Virus record (IMG/VR): IMGVR_UViG_3300029915_000038
Span: 1 to 50,696 of that record
Length of the DNA: 50,696 nt
Direction: 5' to 3' (one strand)
Origin: a virus
Positions within the stretch are counted from its first letter, which is position 1. Every line of letters starts with the position of its first letter. Positions 31,037 to 39,260 of the stretch are shown here, piece by piece. The notes beneath the pieces were generated by a model. That model was not told where the DNA came from. It worked only from the letters and a program-made list of their open reading frames with translations, and did not search any database. A program made the translations under genes and the position numbers.

Positions 31037-31795
31037 ATGAGAAATCACAAAAAAACAAAAGTATATTGGTGGAAGAAAGTAGAAAATTTTGGAGATGGGC
31101 TAACTCCTTTGCTGTTGACTAGATTTGCTTATTTAGAAAACATTCAATGGGTTCCCATTATGAATGCTGATATTATTTCTGTTGGGTCTATACTTGAACA
31201 TGTTCCAGAAAATTGGAAAGGTATCATATTGGGATCTGGATTATTGAGAGAATCTTCAAAACTAAAATTTAATCCTTGTTCTAATGACATAAAAATTCTG
31301 GCCCTGCGCGGGCCATTGTCATCTAAAAATATACCAGGAAATTTTGCTTTGGGTGATCCAGCAATTTTATCAAATGAACTTATTCAGTACCAAGAAAAAA
31401 AATGGGATTTGGGTATAGTACCTCATTGGCAAGATACTGAATTGGCTGAAAAATTTCTTAATATTATTCCAAAGAAATTTACTTGTAAAGTGATACACCC
31501 AATGAATGATCCTTTAACTGTAATTGAAGAAATTGCATCATGCAGAAGAATTGTAACTTCATCGTTGCATGGAATGATTGTTGCTGATTCTATAGGAATT
31601 CCTCGTCGCGTCGAAGAATGTAATGCTTTAAAAAATGACGGAGGTATTTTTAAATTTCTTGATTATAATGCTGCTATACATTGTCCTTTTGAAATCGGAA
31701 AAATGATTGAAGCTGATCGCAATCGAGTAGATGATGTTAAATTTGAAATATATGATGCATTTATAGAATTGAGGAATATTTATGAAAAATATTAA
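31037..31795 (+). CDS. Polysaccharide pyruvyl transferase-like protein
   Basis: 252 aa from MRNHKKTKVYWWKKVENFGD (ATG with GGGAGA 5 nt upstream; an earlier TTG has no site). WKKVENFGDGLTPLLL, IISVGSILEHVP, LGSGLL, LALRGPLS, ALGDPAILSN and SSLHGMIVADSIGIPR match the pyruvyl transferase family, which adds pyruvate ketals to sugars of exopolysaccharides or lipopolysaccharide. Probably alters a surface or virion glycan together with the next gene, whose ATG overlaps its 3' end by 14 nt. Confidence 0.8.
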   Translation: MRNHKKTKVYWWKKVENFGDGLTPLLLTRFAYLENIQWVPIMNADIISVGSILEHVPENWKGIILGSGLLRESSKLKFNPCSNDIKILALRGPLSSKNIPGNFALGDPAILSNELIQYQEKKWDLGIVPHWQDTELAEKFLNIIPKKFTCKVIHPMNDPLTVIEEIASCRRIVTSSLHGMIVADSIGIPRRVEECNALKNDGGIFKFLDYNAAIHCPFEIGKMIEADRNRVDDVKFEIYDAFIELRNIYEKY

Positions 31796-32690
31796 ATTTT
31801 TTATTTCAAAATTATTACGAAGAAAAGGGAATGGTATTAGTATTTTAGTTCCTTTTCATTCTGCTGACAAAAATGACCAAAGATCAAAAAACTGGAATTG
31901 GTTAAATCAATATTGGAAGAAGTGTTTGCCAGGTGCAGAAATTATTATTGGGGAAGATAAAGAAGCAGAGTTAAATTCTTTGCCATTTTCAAAATCAGTG
32001 GCAGTAAATAATGCTGCTAGTAAAGCACATGGAGATATTTTTGTAATTATAGATGCTGATGCATATATATCAGCCGATTCAATAATTACGTGTGCTAAAG
32101 AAATTAGATTAGCAAAAAAGAAAGGATTTAAGTTATGGTTTGTTCCTTATAGAAAACTATTTCGTTTAACTGAAGAAGCATCAGAAAAATTATTAAATTC
32201 TAACCCAAAGAGTCAATTTTATTTGAATTCCACTTTGCAAGATTATGAATATTTAAATAAAACAGCATTTAAAGGTACTCCTTCTTCACAAATAGGTCAT
32301 TGGTATGGAGCAATGATTCAACTTATGTCAAAAGAAGCATTTGAAATAGTTGGCGGCTGGGATATTAGATTCCGTGGTTGGGGAGGAGAAGATCATGCAG
32401 CAATGACGGCTATGGATACTTTATATAGTCCTCATAAAACTTTGGCTGGCCAAATTTTGCATATATGGCACCCAACTGTAGTTGCTGAAGGAAAAAATGA
32501 TACTAAAGGAAAGCATCGTTTGTGGTATAATCAAAAACAAGAAAGCAATAATGATTCTCTTTCTGGAAGATATTATTGGTCAGATCGCAATCCAAATAAA
32601 ATGAGAAAGTTAGTTTCAGAATGGAAAGAGCAATTATCAAACAAAACCGAAAAATTTGTTGAAAAAGTAGATGATATATTATCACACTAA
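31782..32690 (+). CDS. Glycosyltransferase (GT2/GT7-like)
   Basis: 302 aa. ISILVPFHSADKNDQR at the start, DxD-like VIIDADAYI (sugar-nucleotide binding) and FRGWGGEDHAAMTA (the GWGGED motif of galactosyltransferase C-terminal domains), then a His in LHIWHP. Likely transfers a sugar to a surface or virion acceptor. Overlaps the pyruvyl transferase gene by 14 nt. Confidence 0.8.
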   Translation: MKNIKFFISKLLRRKGNGISILVPFHSADKNDQRSKNWNWLNQYWKKCLPGAEIIIGEDKEAELNSLPFSKSVAVNNAASKAHGDIFVIIDADAYISADSIITCAKEIRLAKKKGFKLWFVPYRKLFRLTEEASEKLLNSNPKSQFYLNSTLQDYEYLNKTAFKGTPSSQIGHWYGAMIQLMSKEAFEIVGGWDIRFRGWGGEDHAAMTAMDTLYSPHKTLAGQILHIWHPTVVAEGKNDTKGKHRLWYNQKQESNNDSLSGRYYWSDRNPNKMRKLVSEWKEQLSNKTEKFVEKVDDILSH

Positions 32691-32725
32691 GTTTTTGAGT
32701 TAAATAGCAAATTTTTAATGCTTTG

Positions 32726-32733
32726 TATAAATA
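32726..32733 (+). promoter_or_regulatory. T4-late consensus promoter box
   Basis: Exact TATAAATA on the plus strand. The following ~55-nt leader has a small hairpin (GAATC/GATTC, 32742-32755) and a GGAGATAT ribosome site before ATG 32789. Confidence 0.75.
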
Positions 32734-32788
32734 CTATTAATGAATCGAGAGATTCAAAACTTATAATGTAGTATGGAGATATAATATT

Positions 32789-33190
32789 ATGGCACAATTC
32801 CCTAAAGTAAATCCAACCCCAGATGGTAATGCTGGTGCGTTTTTTGGAAAAGCAGTTGATGGTATTGAACTAAACTTCGGAGCCAACGGCGGTGGTATTC
32901 TAACTAGCACTGGTCCTCTTGGCGCATGGCCAGCAGTTATTCAAACAATTGAACAGACTGCCACCATCGAAGTTCTCGGAAATTTAACAGCCAATCTTGC
33001 ACTTATTAGTGCAAATGGCGCAAACTCTAACGTTGGTGTCAGAATGTTTACTTCTGGTGTCAATGCTGCAAACGTAACAAATCTAACAACTGCAATTCAG
33101 GGACTCGGAGTTTATGTAGTTGGTAATGCAACAGTTGGATTTGCTAATGTTAATCTTTCAGCAGTAACCGCAGCCAATTTCACTTTCTAA
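32789..33190 (+). CDS. Abundant virion protein (putative)
   Basis: 133 aa, Gly/Ala/Asn/Val/Thr-rich, few charges, beta-rich (FFGKAVDGIELNFGANGGG, TIEVLGNLTANLALISANGA). Its codons favour C-ending choices (aac, ctc) compared with neighbours, as in highly expressed phage genes. Strong late promoter, good ribosome site and its own terminator (33206-33238) suggest a decoration or major structural protein. No family named. Confidence 0.65.
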   Translation: MAQFPKVNPTPDGNAGAFFGKAVDGIELNFGANGGGILTSTGPLGAWPAVIQTIEQTATIEVLGNLTANLALISANGANSNVGVRMFTSGVNAANVTNLTTAIQGLGVYVVGNATVGFANVNLSAVTAANFTF

Positions 33191-33205
33191 TTCAACCAAA
33201 TAACC

Positions 33206-33238
33206 AAAAATGGAGCCAATTAAATTGGCTCCATTTTT
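33206..33238. terminator. Bidirectional rho-independent terminator
   Basis: 16-bp perfect stem AAAAATGGAGCCAATT with AATTGGCTCCATTTTT around a single central base, located between convergent genes. The gap 33239-33355 shows nothing convincing; short open frames there are unsupported. Confidence 0.9.
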
Positions 33239-33355
33239 ATTTCAGTAATTTAAGTAATTTTTCTTTATTATCTTCTCTATAGCAAATTCATATGTACAAA
33301 TCTATAGCTGGCGTACTCTGAATTGGTGAGTGCTGATAACACTGCAACTAATATA

Positions 33356-34066
33356 TTATTTGTTCTTGAAATATTCTACTTCTGATTCATGTTTTTCAGC
33401 AGCGCCTCTACTATCAAAAGTTCCAAGATTTCTTGTCTTGCCTTTCTTGTTTTTCTTAACTGACCTGAGTTGATATTTTCCAGAAGGTAATTTTATTATA
33501 TGCTCTTTCAGTTCATCTCTGCTATCCATCAATTTCTGTAATAAAACCAAAATATCGCACTTATATTGATATTTTCTCAGTATTTGATAAAGTTTTTCTC
33601 CAAAACGTTTTTTCTGACTCCATGATAAATCATATGAATCAAGAATATCTCTTCTCAAAGAAGTTAATGCGCTATCTTTTATCTTTAATTTATTTTGAAG
33701 TTTGACAAATAACATTCTTTTCAAAGTATCATCCATTGTTTTATAATGCATATCTCGCAACCAACGTTTTAATTCCATTACAGGAATATCAACGTTTTTA
33801 TCTCCAAGAATTTCTTTCGCGTTTCTTAAAGTTGCAATAATATTGGCCATGTCTGAACCTGAAAGATACACTCTATCAAACATTGGATATTTCAAAGTTT
33901 CTGTCGCATATCTATCTATATCCTTATTGAAGTGAGCAATATGCAACAGTTGCAGAGTCAATAACATCGTAAACAATATATCACTCAATTCTTGTGAAGT
34001 ATATTTTTGCAATGTTTCTTCGTTTCTGAAGGCTTTTGACTCATTAATTAAAAATTCAAATAACAT
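33356..34066 (-). CDS. Hypothetical protein with C-terminal Arm-type DNA-binding-like segment
   Basis: 236 aa. Mostly helical, then KLPSGKYQLRSVKKNKKGKT followed by RNLGTFDSRGAAEKHESEVE, resembling the AP2/Arm small beta domain (SGK-Y-x-RS...LG-x-F-x-x-xxA-xxxE) that binds DNA in phage integrases. No integrase catalytic domain. It may tether a virion or assembly protein to DNA. Last gene of the late operon begun at 34573. Confidence 0.55.
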   Translation of the reverse strand: MLFEFLINESKAFRNEETLQKYTSQELSDILFTMLLTLQLLHIAHFNKDIDRYATETLKYPMFDRVYLSGSDMANIIATLRNAKEILGDKNVDIPVMELKRWLRDMHYKTMDDTLKRMLFVKLQNKLKIKDSALTSLRRDILDSYDLSWSQKKRFGEKLYQILRKYQYKCDILVLLQKLMDSRDELKEHIIKLPSGKYQLRSVKKNKKGKTRNLGTFDSRGAAEKHESEVEYFKNK

Positions 34067-34076
34067 AGTTGCTCTC

Positions 34077-34322
34077 TTATTGTTTTAATTTGGCTATCGT
34101 GGATAGTAGTACTCTTTCTTTATTCTTAGCTTCTGATACTTTATGTTTTGTATTTTTAATATTGGCCAAAATTTCTTTTAATTTTCTTTCACTAATCATC
34201 ACATCTTCCAATTGGTCAGTTTCCCATCTATCAACAACATTTTTTAATTCTGTAACTATAGGATTTGGTACTTGAACTGATTTATTGGATTTTCCATATT
34301 GTAATTGAATTTCATTTATCAT
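34077..34322 (-). CDS. Hypothetical 81-aa coiled-coil protein
   Basis: 81 aa, charged helix (LEDVMISERKLKEILANIKN, KHKVSEAKNKERVLLSTIAK). ATG overlaps the upstream stop (ATGA). No family recognised. Confidence 0.55.
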   Translation of the reverse strand: MINEIQLQYGKSNKSVQVPNPIVTELKNVVDRWETDQLEDVMISERKLKEILANIKNTKHKVSEAKNKERVLLSTIAKLKQ

Positions 34323-34573
34323 ATTGTTTTTCCTTCTGATATTTGGCGAATTCCTCGTGAAAATTTTCCAGTATTTTTATAACGAATAGAACTCAATAAT
34401 CTCTTCTCCATCTCCAGTGCTTTTTCTTCACCATAACACTCATTTATTGTTTCCAATAATGAAATTGCACTTGCTATAATATGTGATCCGCGACTTTCAA
34501 TAATTAATGAATTGTCTTTGGAAGGAGAAATATCTATAAGAGATTCAAGTAAAGATTTGGTATCAGTTTTCAT
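34319..34573 (-). CDS. Hypothetical 84-aa protein, late leaderless
   Basis: 84 aa (SLLESLIDISPSKDNSLIIE, IASAISLLETINECYGEEKA). ATG is 5 nt after the late box at 34579-34586, with no Shine-Dalgarno. Head of the late operon 33356-34573. Confidence 0.6.
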   Translation of the reverse strand: MKTDTKSLLESLIDISPSKDNSLIIESRGSHIIASAISLLETINECYGEEKALEMEKRLLSSIRYKNTGKFSRGIRQISEGKTI

Positions 34574-34578
34574 ATTAG

Positions 34579-34586
34579 TATTTATC
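34579..34586 (-). promoter_or_regulatory. T4-late-type promoter box, 5 nt from ATG
   Basis: GATAAATA, then CTAAT and ATG 34573. Its first three bases are part of the 54-bp palindromic terminator. Confidence 0.7.
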
Positions 34587-34637
34587 TACAAAGCAAAAAG
34601 GCAACCAATTAATTGGTTGCCTTTTTGCTTTGTAGAT
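34584..34637. terminator. 54-bp perfect palindrome, bidirectional terminator
   Basis: Positions 34584-34610 and 34611-34637 are exact reverse complements with no loop (core GGCAACCAATTAATTGGTTGCC flanked by A5/T5 tracts). It begins immediately after the stop of 34638-34964 and ends in the next late promoter. Confidence 0.9.
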
Positions 34638-34964
34638 TTATTTTAACGATCCAACTTCTAATTTTTTCTTTCTTTTAGCAAGTAAACTAATAATATATAA
34701 ACTAGTTGCTATATCAGTATGAGAACTAAATTTATTATTCATTCCTTCGACTAAATTAGTTGCATAATTTAATGTTTCTAACTCTTCTTCAGTATCCTTT
34801 GTAAACTCAGCAGCTTTCTTCCAAACTTTGTTAGGATCTTTATCATAAAAATGACCATCTCCTATATTAACTATGAATAAATCAGGAGCATAACTATCAT
34901 TATCTTTCCAATGTTCATTGATTTCTTTCCAATGATCTTTTACATATTTTTCATCTCTTGTCAT
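34638..34964 (-). CDS. Hypothetical 108-aa protein
   Basis: 108 aa from MTRDEKYVKDHWKEINEHWK, the ATG one base after the AAA+ gene stop. Contains YAPDLFIVNIGDGHFYDKDP and a helical rest. No family recognised; co-transcribed with the ATPase. Confidence 0.6.
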   Translation of the reverse strand: MTRDEKYVKDHWKEINEHWKDNDSYAPDLFIVNIGDGHFYDKDPNKVWKKAAEFTKDTEEELETLNYATNLVEGMNNKFSSHTDIATSLYIISLLAKRKKKLEVGSLK

Positions 34965-34965
34965 A

Positions 34966-35925
34966 TTAGAATCCAACCTTTTCAGGAACATCTACATCTT
35001 TTAGTTTGTGCTTCATCAATTTTAATCTACTGAGAACAACATCATAATCTTGATCAAGACATTTGACAGCAGCAGAAAGTTCACGGAGATGAGCAATACT
35101 TAATTGATCAGTATCATTTACCCATTGATCAAGTTCTGGAATTTCTCCGACCACCTTGCGAAGATAAATTTTTCTTGCAGCAGCAGAAGGCATTCCAACA
35201 AAAATTCTTTCATCAAATCTAGAAGGTCGATTAACTATTCTTGCTCCCAATCTATCAGGATAATTAGTAGTTGCCAACATTACTATATTTTCCACTTGAT
35301 TTTCTCCGTCCAGCAATGCCAATAAATCATGCTCTCCATATTTTTGAATATTCTCATCGATATCTTCTATGATACAAATAATTCTTCTATTTGGTTCAAT
35401 TCTTCTGATTGCTGCCAATCCTTTGGCTGTTATAAATGGGTCTTCACACATAACCACAATGCCACCAGCATCCAATAAATCTTTACTCAATAATGTAATA
35501 GTTGCAGTTTTGCCAGATCCTGGAGGTCCAAATAATAAAATTCCTCTTTTATAGAGCAAACCATGTTTTCTATATTTGCTTTCCATTTCCCAAAACTTTT
35601 TCATTCCCATTAATACTTTTTCACTGGCGTTGTCTGGCAAAATAATCAATGAATCTGTTATAACTTTTATAATTTTTACGACTAATCCCATATCATCTCT
35701 TTCAAATGAATAAACACCAGGAGGTAAAGCTTCCCGTGTTAATCCTGCTGGACGATAAGTATCATTTGATCCAATTTGCCATTGTCTATATTCAATAGAT
35801 TCATTGGAGATTGCTGTTTGTCTACAAGAGTCATAGTAATCTTTTGGTTGTGTTTCTGATTGTGTTTGAGAATCATCGCCTAAGGCATCTGCCAAAATAT
35901 CATTTAAAATTTGATCGTCAGTCAT
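34966..35925 (-). CDS. AAA+ ATPase
   Basis: 319 aa. Walker A GPPGSGKT (K139), Walker B IIEDID (185-190), sensor-1 TTNYPD, and arginine finger region NRPSRFDER match classical AAA+ ATPases (CDC48/proteasomal type). The N-terminal 100 residues are acidic and may bind substrate. Could remodel or unfold phage or host proteins; a similar ATPase is found in several T4-like phages. Target unknown. Confidence 0.85.
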   Translation of the reverse strand: MTDDQILNDILADALGDDSQTQSETQPKDYYDSCRQTAISNESIEYRQWQIGSNDTYRPAGLTREALPPGVYSFERDDMGLVVKIIKVITDSLIILPDNASEKVLMGMKKFWEMESKYRKHGLLYKRGILLFGPPGSGKTATITLLSKDLLDAGGIVVMCEDPFITAKGLAAIRRIEPNRRIICIIEDIDENIQKYGEHDLLALLDGENQVENIVMLATTNYPDRLGARIVNRPSRFDERIFVGMPSAAARKIYLRKVVGEIPELDQWVNDTDQLSIAHLRELSAAVKCLDQDYDVVLSRLKLMKHKLKDVDVPEKVGF

Positions 35926-35953
35926 TTTATCCTTAAATTTTTTATTTCTGTTC

Positions 35954-36322
35954 TTATAATATTTTTGGTTTTGAATTTTTGCCCCTACCAGAACCGAATA
36001 TTTTTGTTCCGGTTGTTCTTATAATATCAACGATCATTTGTGGGTTGTTTTCAAAATAAAATTCTAATGTTTTTTGATTAATATCTTCAGATGTATCTAA
36101 AATATAAATTTCATAATTTCTTTGACTATTGACGTTAGCCCGCATTGTTAGCATTTCCATAGTAAGGCTAAAATTTTCAAGATATGAATTTTTTGGAGCA
36201 GTGTCATCAGCCAATTTAGCTATCAATAAATCATTTCTATACTTATTCACTTGTTCTATATCAACAGGAATAATACATTCCAACCCAATTTCGTCCCACA
36301 TTACAATAAATTTATTTTCCAT
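35954..36322 (-). CDS. Hypothetical 122-aa protein
   Basis: 122 aa from MENKFIVMWDEIGLECIIPV, chosen for TAGGAAA upstream. Soluble, with a basic Gly-rich end (FGSGRGKNSKPKIL). A poor promoter (TTGACA at 36379-36384 without a good -10) lies upstream. No family recognised. Confidence 0.55.
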   Translation of the reverse strand: MENKFIVMWDEIGLECIIPVDIEQVNKYRNDLLIAKLADDTAPKNSYLENFSLTMEMLTMRANVNSQRNYEIYILDTSEDINQKTLEFYFENNPQMIVDIIRTTGTKIFGSGRGKNSKPKIL

Positions 36323-36398
36323 TATTTTCCTATCATAAATCACGCCAAAGGTAAGTAATTAGCAGGACAATAATCAATTGTCAACAATTTATAAGCAA

Positions 36399-36569
36399 TT
36401 AGCAATTATCTGCATATTCCCTACCAGCAACAATCAAAAAATTAGTTTTGGTAAGATCACGCTGATTAATCGATCATCCATATGTTCCATTTCTGAAACA
36501 AGGAAGTGAAGCTAACCCTCATCTCCTTTGGAGTGATATATAGTCATTCAAAGTGACATGACTATAATC
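36399..36569 (-). pseudogene. Stop-interrupted relic frame in the 36323-36571 gap
   Basis: A 57-codon frame with two TGA codons reads DYISLQRR, GLASLPCFRNGTYG and SINQRDLTKTNFLIVAGREY before a TAA at 36399. No start codon opens it. Both TGAs would be TGG with a G-to-A change. Low support; part of the region also forms a hairpin. Confidence 0.3.
36539..36566 (-). terminator. 9-bp hairpin after 36572-37135
   Basis: TATAGTCAT and ATGACTATA form a perfect 9-bp stem with a 10-nt loop, about 5 nt after the stop of the upstream gene. No U-tract follows, so it may stop exonucleases or be a weak terminator. Confidence 0.5.
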
Positions 36570-36571
36570 TT

Positions 36572-37135
36572 TTATAAAATTCCAAGATTAACCAATACTT
36601 CATTGGTTTTATCAGTCAATACTATTTTAGTTTTAATATTTAATTCCAATAATTTATCATTTAAATCTTGCTTCTTTTTAGATAATAAATTTACCTTGGC
36701 CGTTAAATCATCTAGAGAAGCTAATACTCCTGAATTAACAGTTTCTGAATATCCATATCGTGATTCATTTGATGATGCGGCTGAAATCTTTTTTAGTTTT
36801 CCAGTGATAACATCTAAACTTTCTTGTAATGAAGACTTTGCTGTAATGCTTGTATAAAGTTGAATTAATTTTTCTGATTTCGCAAGATCAGCCAATAAAG
36901 AATTAACTCCAGCATCAGCATTTGCTTTTCCCAAAGATGTTCTGATTTCATAGAAAGCATCCCACAACTTAACTTTATTAGCCAGAGATGTCAATAAATC
37001 ATTTTGAGCTACTAAAATAACAGAAGTGGGATCTTGAAATTCATTTAATGATATTATTGGTTTCAATTCAATATTATTAATTTTGCTTAAAATAACTTCT
37101 TGAATAGCAGATGCTTTTCTTAATGTTAATTCCAT
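36572..37135 (-). CDS. Conserved phage coiled-coil protein
   Basis: 187 aa. MELTLRKASAIQEVILSKIN, then LWDAFYEIRTSLGKANADAG and a long helix (LDDLTAKVNLLSKKKQDLND). The EIR-xx-xG-xAN-xxxG pattern resembles a helical family I recall from phages and bacteria (DIP1984-like). Function unknown. AAGGAGAA precedes the ATG. Confidence 0.55.
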   Translation of the reverse strand: MELTLRKASAIQEVILSKINNIELKPIISLNEFQDPTSVILVAQNDLLTSLANKVKLWDAFYEIRTSLGKANADAGVNSLLADLAKSEKLIQLYTSITAKSSLQESLDVITGKLKKISAASSNESRYGYSETVNSGVLASLDDLTAKVNLLSKKKQDLNDKLLELNIKTKIVLTDKTNEVLVNLGIL

Positions 37136-37146
37136 TTTAATTCTCC

Positions 37147-37323
37147 TTAATTATGATTATGTCCACAATTTGGGTAATTGCAACACGGGCATTGATATAA
37201 ATATGCGCTTAATAAAAATGTTTTACTAAACCCACAATATGGGCATTTGATACTGACACTATCACTAAATTGATTGAACAAGCATTCGAGTTGTTCATTA
37301 GAACTACAATTTTTACATTTCAT
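37147..37323 (-). CDS. 58-aa zinc-ribbon protein
   Basis: ATG 37323 overlaps the NADAR gene by 11 nt. CKNC (3-6), CPYCG (27-31), CPCC (45-48) and C53 with terminal HNH give several Cys pairs of the zinc-ribbon type; may bind nucleic acid or protein. Absent from length-filtered gene lists but clearly coding by its Cys pattern. Confidence 0.65.
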   Translation of the reverse strand: MKCKNCSSNEQLECLFNQFSDSVSIKCPYCGFSKTFLLSAYLYQCPCCNYPNCGHNHN

Positions 37324-37792
37324 TTATAAATTTCTCTCTGATTGCCATTAATAATTTTCCAAGATTGTTTTGTCCTATTCCATTACATACACCATAAAAA
37401 GTGTCATTCCAAGTATTTCCTTCAATCAGAACTTTGGGATATGTTGATAGCAATAATTCTTTAAAATAAGGATAAGAAAATTTTTGTATTAAACAATCAT
37501 ACATAACTTGTAGTTTGATACTTTCCCAATCTTTTCTAATAGATACTTCTTGCCCTAATTTTTTTGCTTTTCCTGGAGTCGGCGCGTCCTGAATTAATTT
37601 TCTTTTTAATTTATCAAATGTTTTCGCAGCTTGATATGCAGCTTCTACAGTTTTATAAATTTCGCCATCCAAGTTAATTTCATAATCTTTGGGGCCAATA
37701 TCAAAATTGCTTAAAAATCTATATTCTCCGCGAAAATTATCAATTACATTTTCAGTATCTTCAAAAATTAAATTAATATTATTTGTTTCCAT
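37313..37792 (-). CDS. NADAR-family N-glycosidase
   Basis: 159 aa. FRGEYRFLSNFDIGPK, YKTVEAAYQAAKTFDK, GKAKKLGQ, RKDWESIKLQVMYDCLIQKF and LIEGNTWNDTFYGVCNGIGQ cover the whole NADAR (YbiA-like) domain. Family members hydrolyse N-glycosidic bonds; some remove ADP-ribose from guanine in DNA and so reverse DarT1-type toxins. An anti-defence role is therefore plausible but not shown here. ATG is 6 nt after a sigma70 -10 box, so the mRNA is predicted to be leaderless and early. Confidence 0.85.
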   Translation of the reverse strand: METNNINLIFEDTENVIDNFRGEYRFLSNFDIGPKDYEINLDGEIYKTVEAAYQAAKTFDKLKRKLIQDAPTPGKAKKLGQEVSIRKDWESIKLQVMYDCLIQKFSYPYFKELLLSTYPKVLIEGNTWNDTFYGVCNGIGQNNLGKLLMAIREKFINEM

Positions 37793-37798
37793 ATTTAG

Positions 37799-37827
37799 AT
37801 GTTACTACAACTGCTTCAGAAAGTCAA
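37799..37827 (-). promoter_or_regulatory. sigma70-like promoter, leaderless type
   Basis: TTGACT (37822-37827), 17 nt, TAACAT (37799-37804), then CTAAAT and ATG 37792. The promoter starts within the 3' end of the endonuclease gene. Confidence 0.7.
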
Positions 37828-39259
37828 GAACTTTCAATTTAATTTTTTCTTTATTTAAGTTCCAATCAGACTCCCAAATATAAAATATATCAATATGTTT
37901 AGCTTTGCTCAATTCAAATTTATTTAAATCATATTTCCAAATTTCAAATGCTGTTTTATTTTTTATTTCATTAAAATCATCAGCTTCAAAAATAGTTGGA
38001 TTCATATGCCAATAGTCACCTTGAAATTCTATGGCTTTATTATATTTAAAGAAATAAAAATCAAGTTCATATGGTTTAATTTGGGTTCTATTATTTGATT
38101 CAAATAAAATATTATTTTCTGTAAGCCAATTGTCTATTTCTAATTCTGTTATACTTCTCATTCCTCTGCAAACAAAAGAATCCAATTTGCGTAATCTCTT
38201 ATATAAAGTGCTTTCGGAAATACCTAATTTAACACAAGAATTTTGAATTCCATTAGATATAACAACTTCTTCTAATTTAGAAAGATCATTTAATATATTC
38301 AATGATTCTTTACTTATATGCAATTGAGAATAATTTTCGCAATCATATTTTCTTAAAAAATAATTTTTAACTTGAAGTTTTATTTCTGGAGACTGACTTG
38401 CGAATTCATATCCGTAATTTCTTTGATTTGTTATTCTCAATTTATCCATAAATTTTGGCAGTTCTAAAGCACGGTGAACTCCATACAATTTTACCATAGA
38501 ATCTTCCATACGTTTTATTAATTCAGGATAATATTCCATATCTTCATCGTAACAAAATCGCTCGGATATTGTATGTTGTTGTTTTTTCTGAAATTCTTCG
38601 CTTTGGAGAGCATATTCCACTCCATAATTGCTCACCATTGAATCTTTAATTTTATTTTGGATTTTAGTATTCAAAAATGGAGTTTTTGCTCCATATTTTT
38701 CTATACAAGTTTTCTCTGTTTTATTTCTAACATTTTTTGTTTGTTGAGGGTGACATCCATAATTCATTTTCCAAGTATGTTGGATTTTTTCTTTTATTGT
38801 GTCGTTGCTTGCTGGATTAGCACAACCATATTTTTCCAAATTAGTGTTTTTGATTTTATTTTGAATTTCTTTGTTACTAAATGGATTTTTGAAACCATAT
38901 TTTTCTAAATTAGTGTTTGACAATTTATTTTTAACTTCTTCAACTTGCATTGGGTTTGCCACTCCATATCTTTCCATGCAAGTTTTTCCTCGATTCATGA
39001 CAATTTCTTGATATTTATCTTTATGACATTGACATTTTTTGCCCAATATACATTCAGTAAATTTTTGTAATTCTCTTGAATATTTTCTAATTAATCCAGA
39101 ATATTTACAAATTGGAGAATCTTCTGGATGCAAAGCAGAATACATTAAAATATGTTTTGATTTTTTATTTTCCAATAAAATTGGATTACAATTCTCCTTA
39201 ACCCATTTCATTGGATTTTCATATTTTTGTAATTCAATTGGTATTTTTAATTTTGGCAT
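37805..39259 (-). CDS. Homing-endonuclease-like protein with KYG-NP repeats
   Basis: 484 aa. About nine repeats of 20-25 residues such as TNLEKYGFKNPFSNKEIQNK (residues ~95-320) are the DNA-reading modules seen in phage endonucleases (DUF7487-like). A helix-turn-helix (KLGISESTLYKRLRKL) and a C-terminal nuclease domain with ELEIDNWL, YELDFYFFKYNKAIEFQGDYWH and FYIWESDW (Vsr/restriction-like D...E-x-Q) follow. It sits immediately after the helicase gene, likely a mobile insertion into the replication block. No ribosome site is seen. Confidence 0.75.
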   Translation of the reverse strand: MPKLKIPIELQKYENPMKWVKENCNPILLENKKSKHILMYSALHPEDSPICKYSGLIRKYSRELQKFTECILGKKCQCHKDKYQEIVMNRGKTCMERYGVANPMQVEEVKNKLSNTNLEKYGFKNPFSNKEIQNKIKNTNLEKYGCANPASNDTIKEKIQHTWKMNYGCHPQQTKNVRNKTEKTCIEKYGAKTPFLNTKIQNKIKDSMVSNYGVEYALQSEEFQKKQQHTISERFCYDEDMEYYPELIKRMEDSMVKLYGVHRALELPKFMDKLRITNQRNYGYEFASQSPEIKLQVKNYFLRKYDCENYSQLHISKESLNILNDLSKLEEVVISNGIQNSCVKLGISESTLYKRLRKLDSFVCRGMRSITELEIDNWLTENNILFESNNRTQIKPYELDFYFFKYNKAIEFQGDYWHMNPTIFEADDFNEIKNKTAFEIWKYDLNKFELSKAKHIDIFYIWESDWNLNKEKIKLKVLDFLKQL

Positions 39260-39260
39260 T

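Noticed and set aside
36356-36384. Promoter TTGACA with TAATTA at 17 nt for 35954-36322
   Set aside because: The -10 hexamer matches consensus poorly; kept only as a remark.
36400-36560. tRNA-like gene in the 36323-36571 gap
   Set aside because: No cloverleaf, T-loop GTTCRA or acceptor pairing could be found by eye.
6346-36569. Genetic-code reassignment for the whole phage
   Set aside because: nrdJ, uvsW and other clear genes end at TGA or TAA with the next start adjacent, and the gaps use all three stop codons, so decay is a better explanation than recoding.
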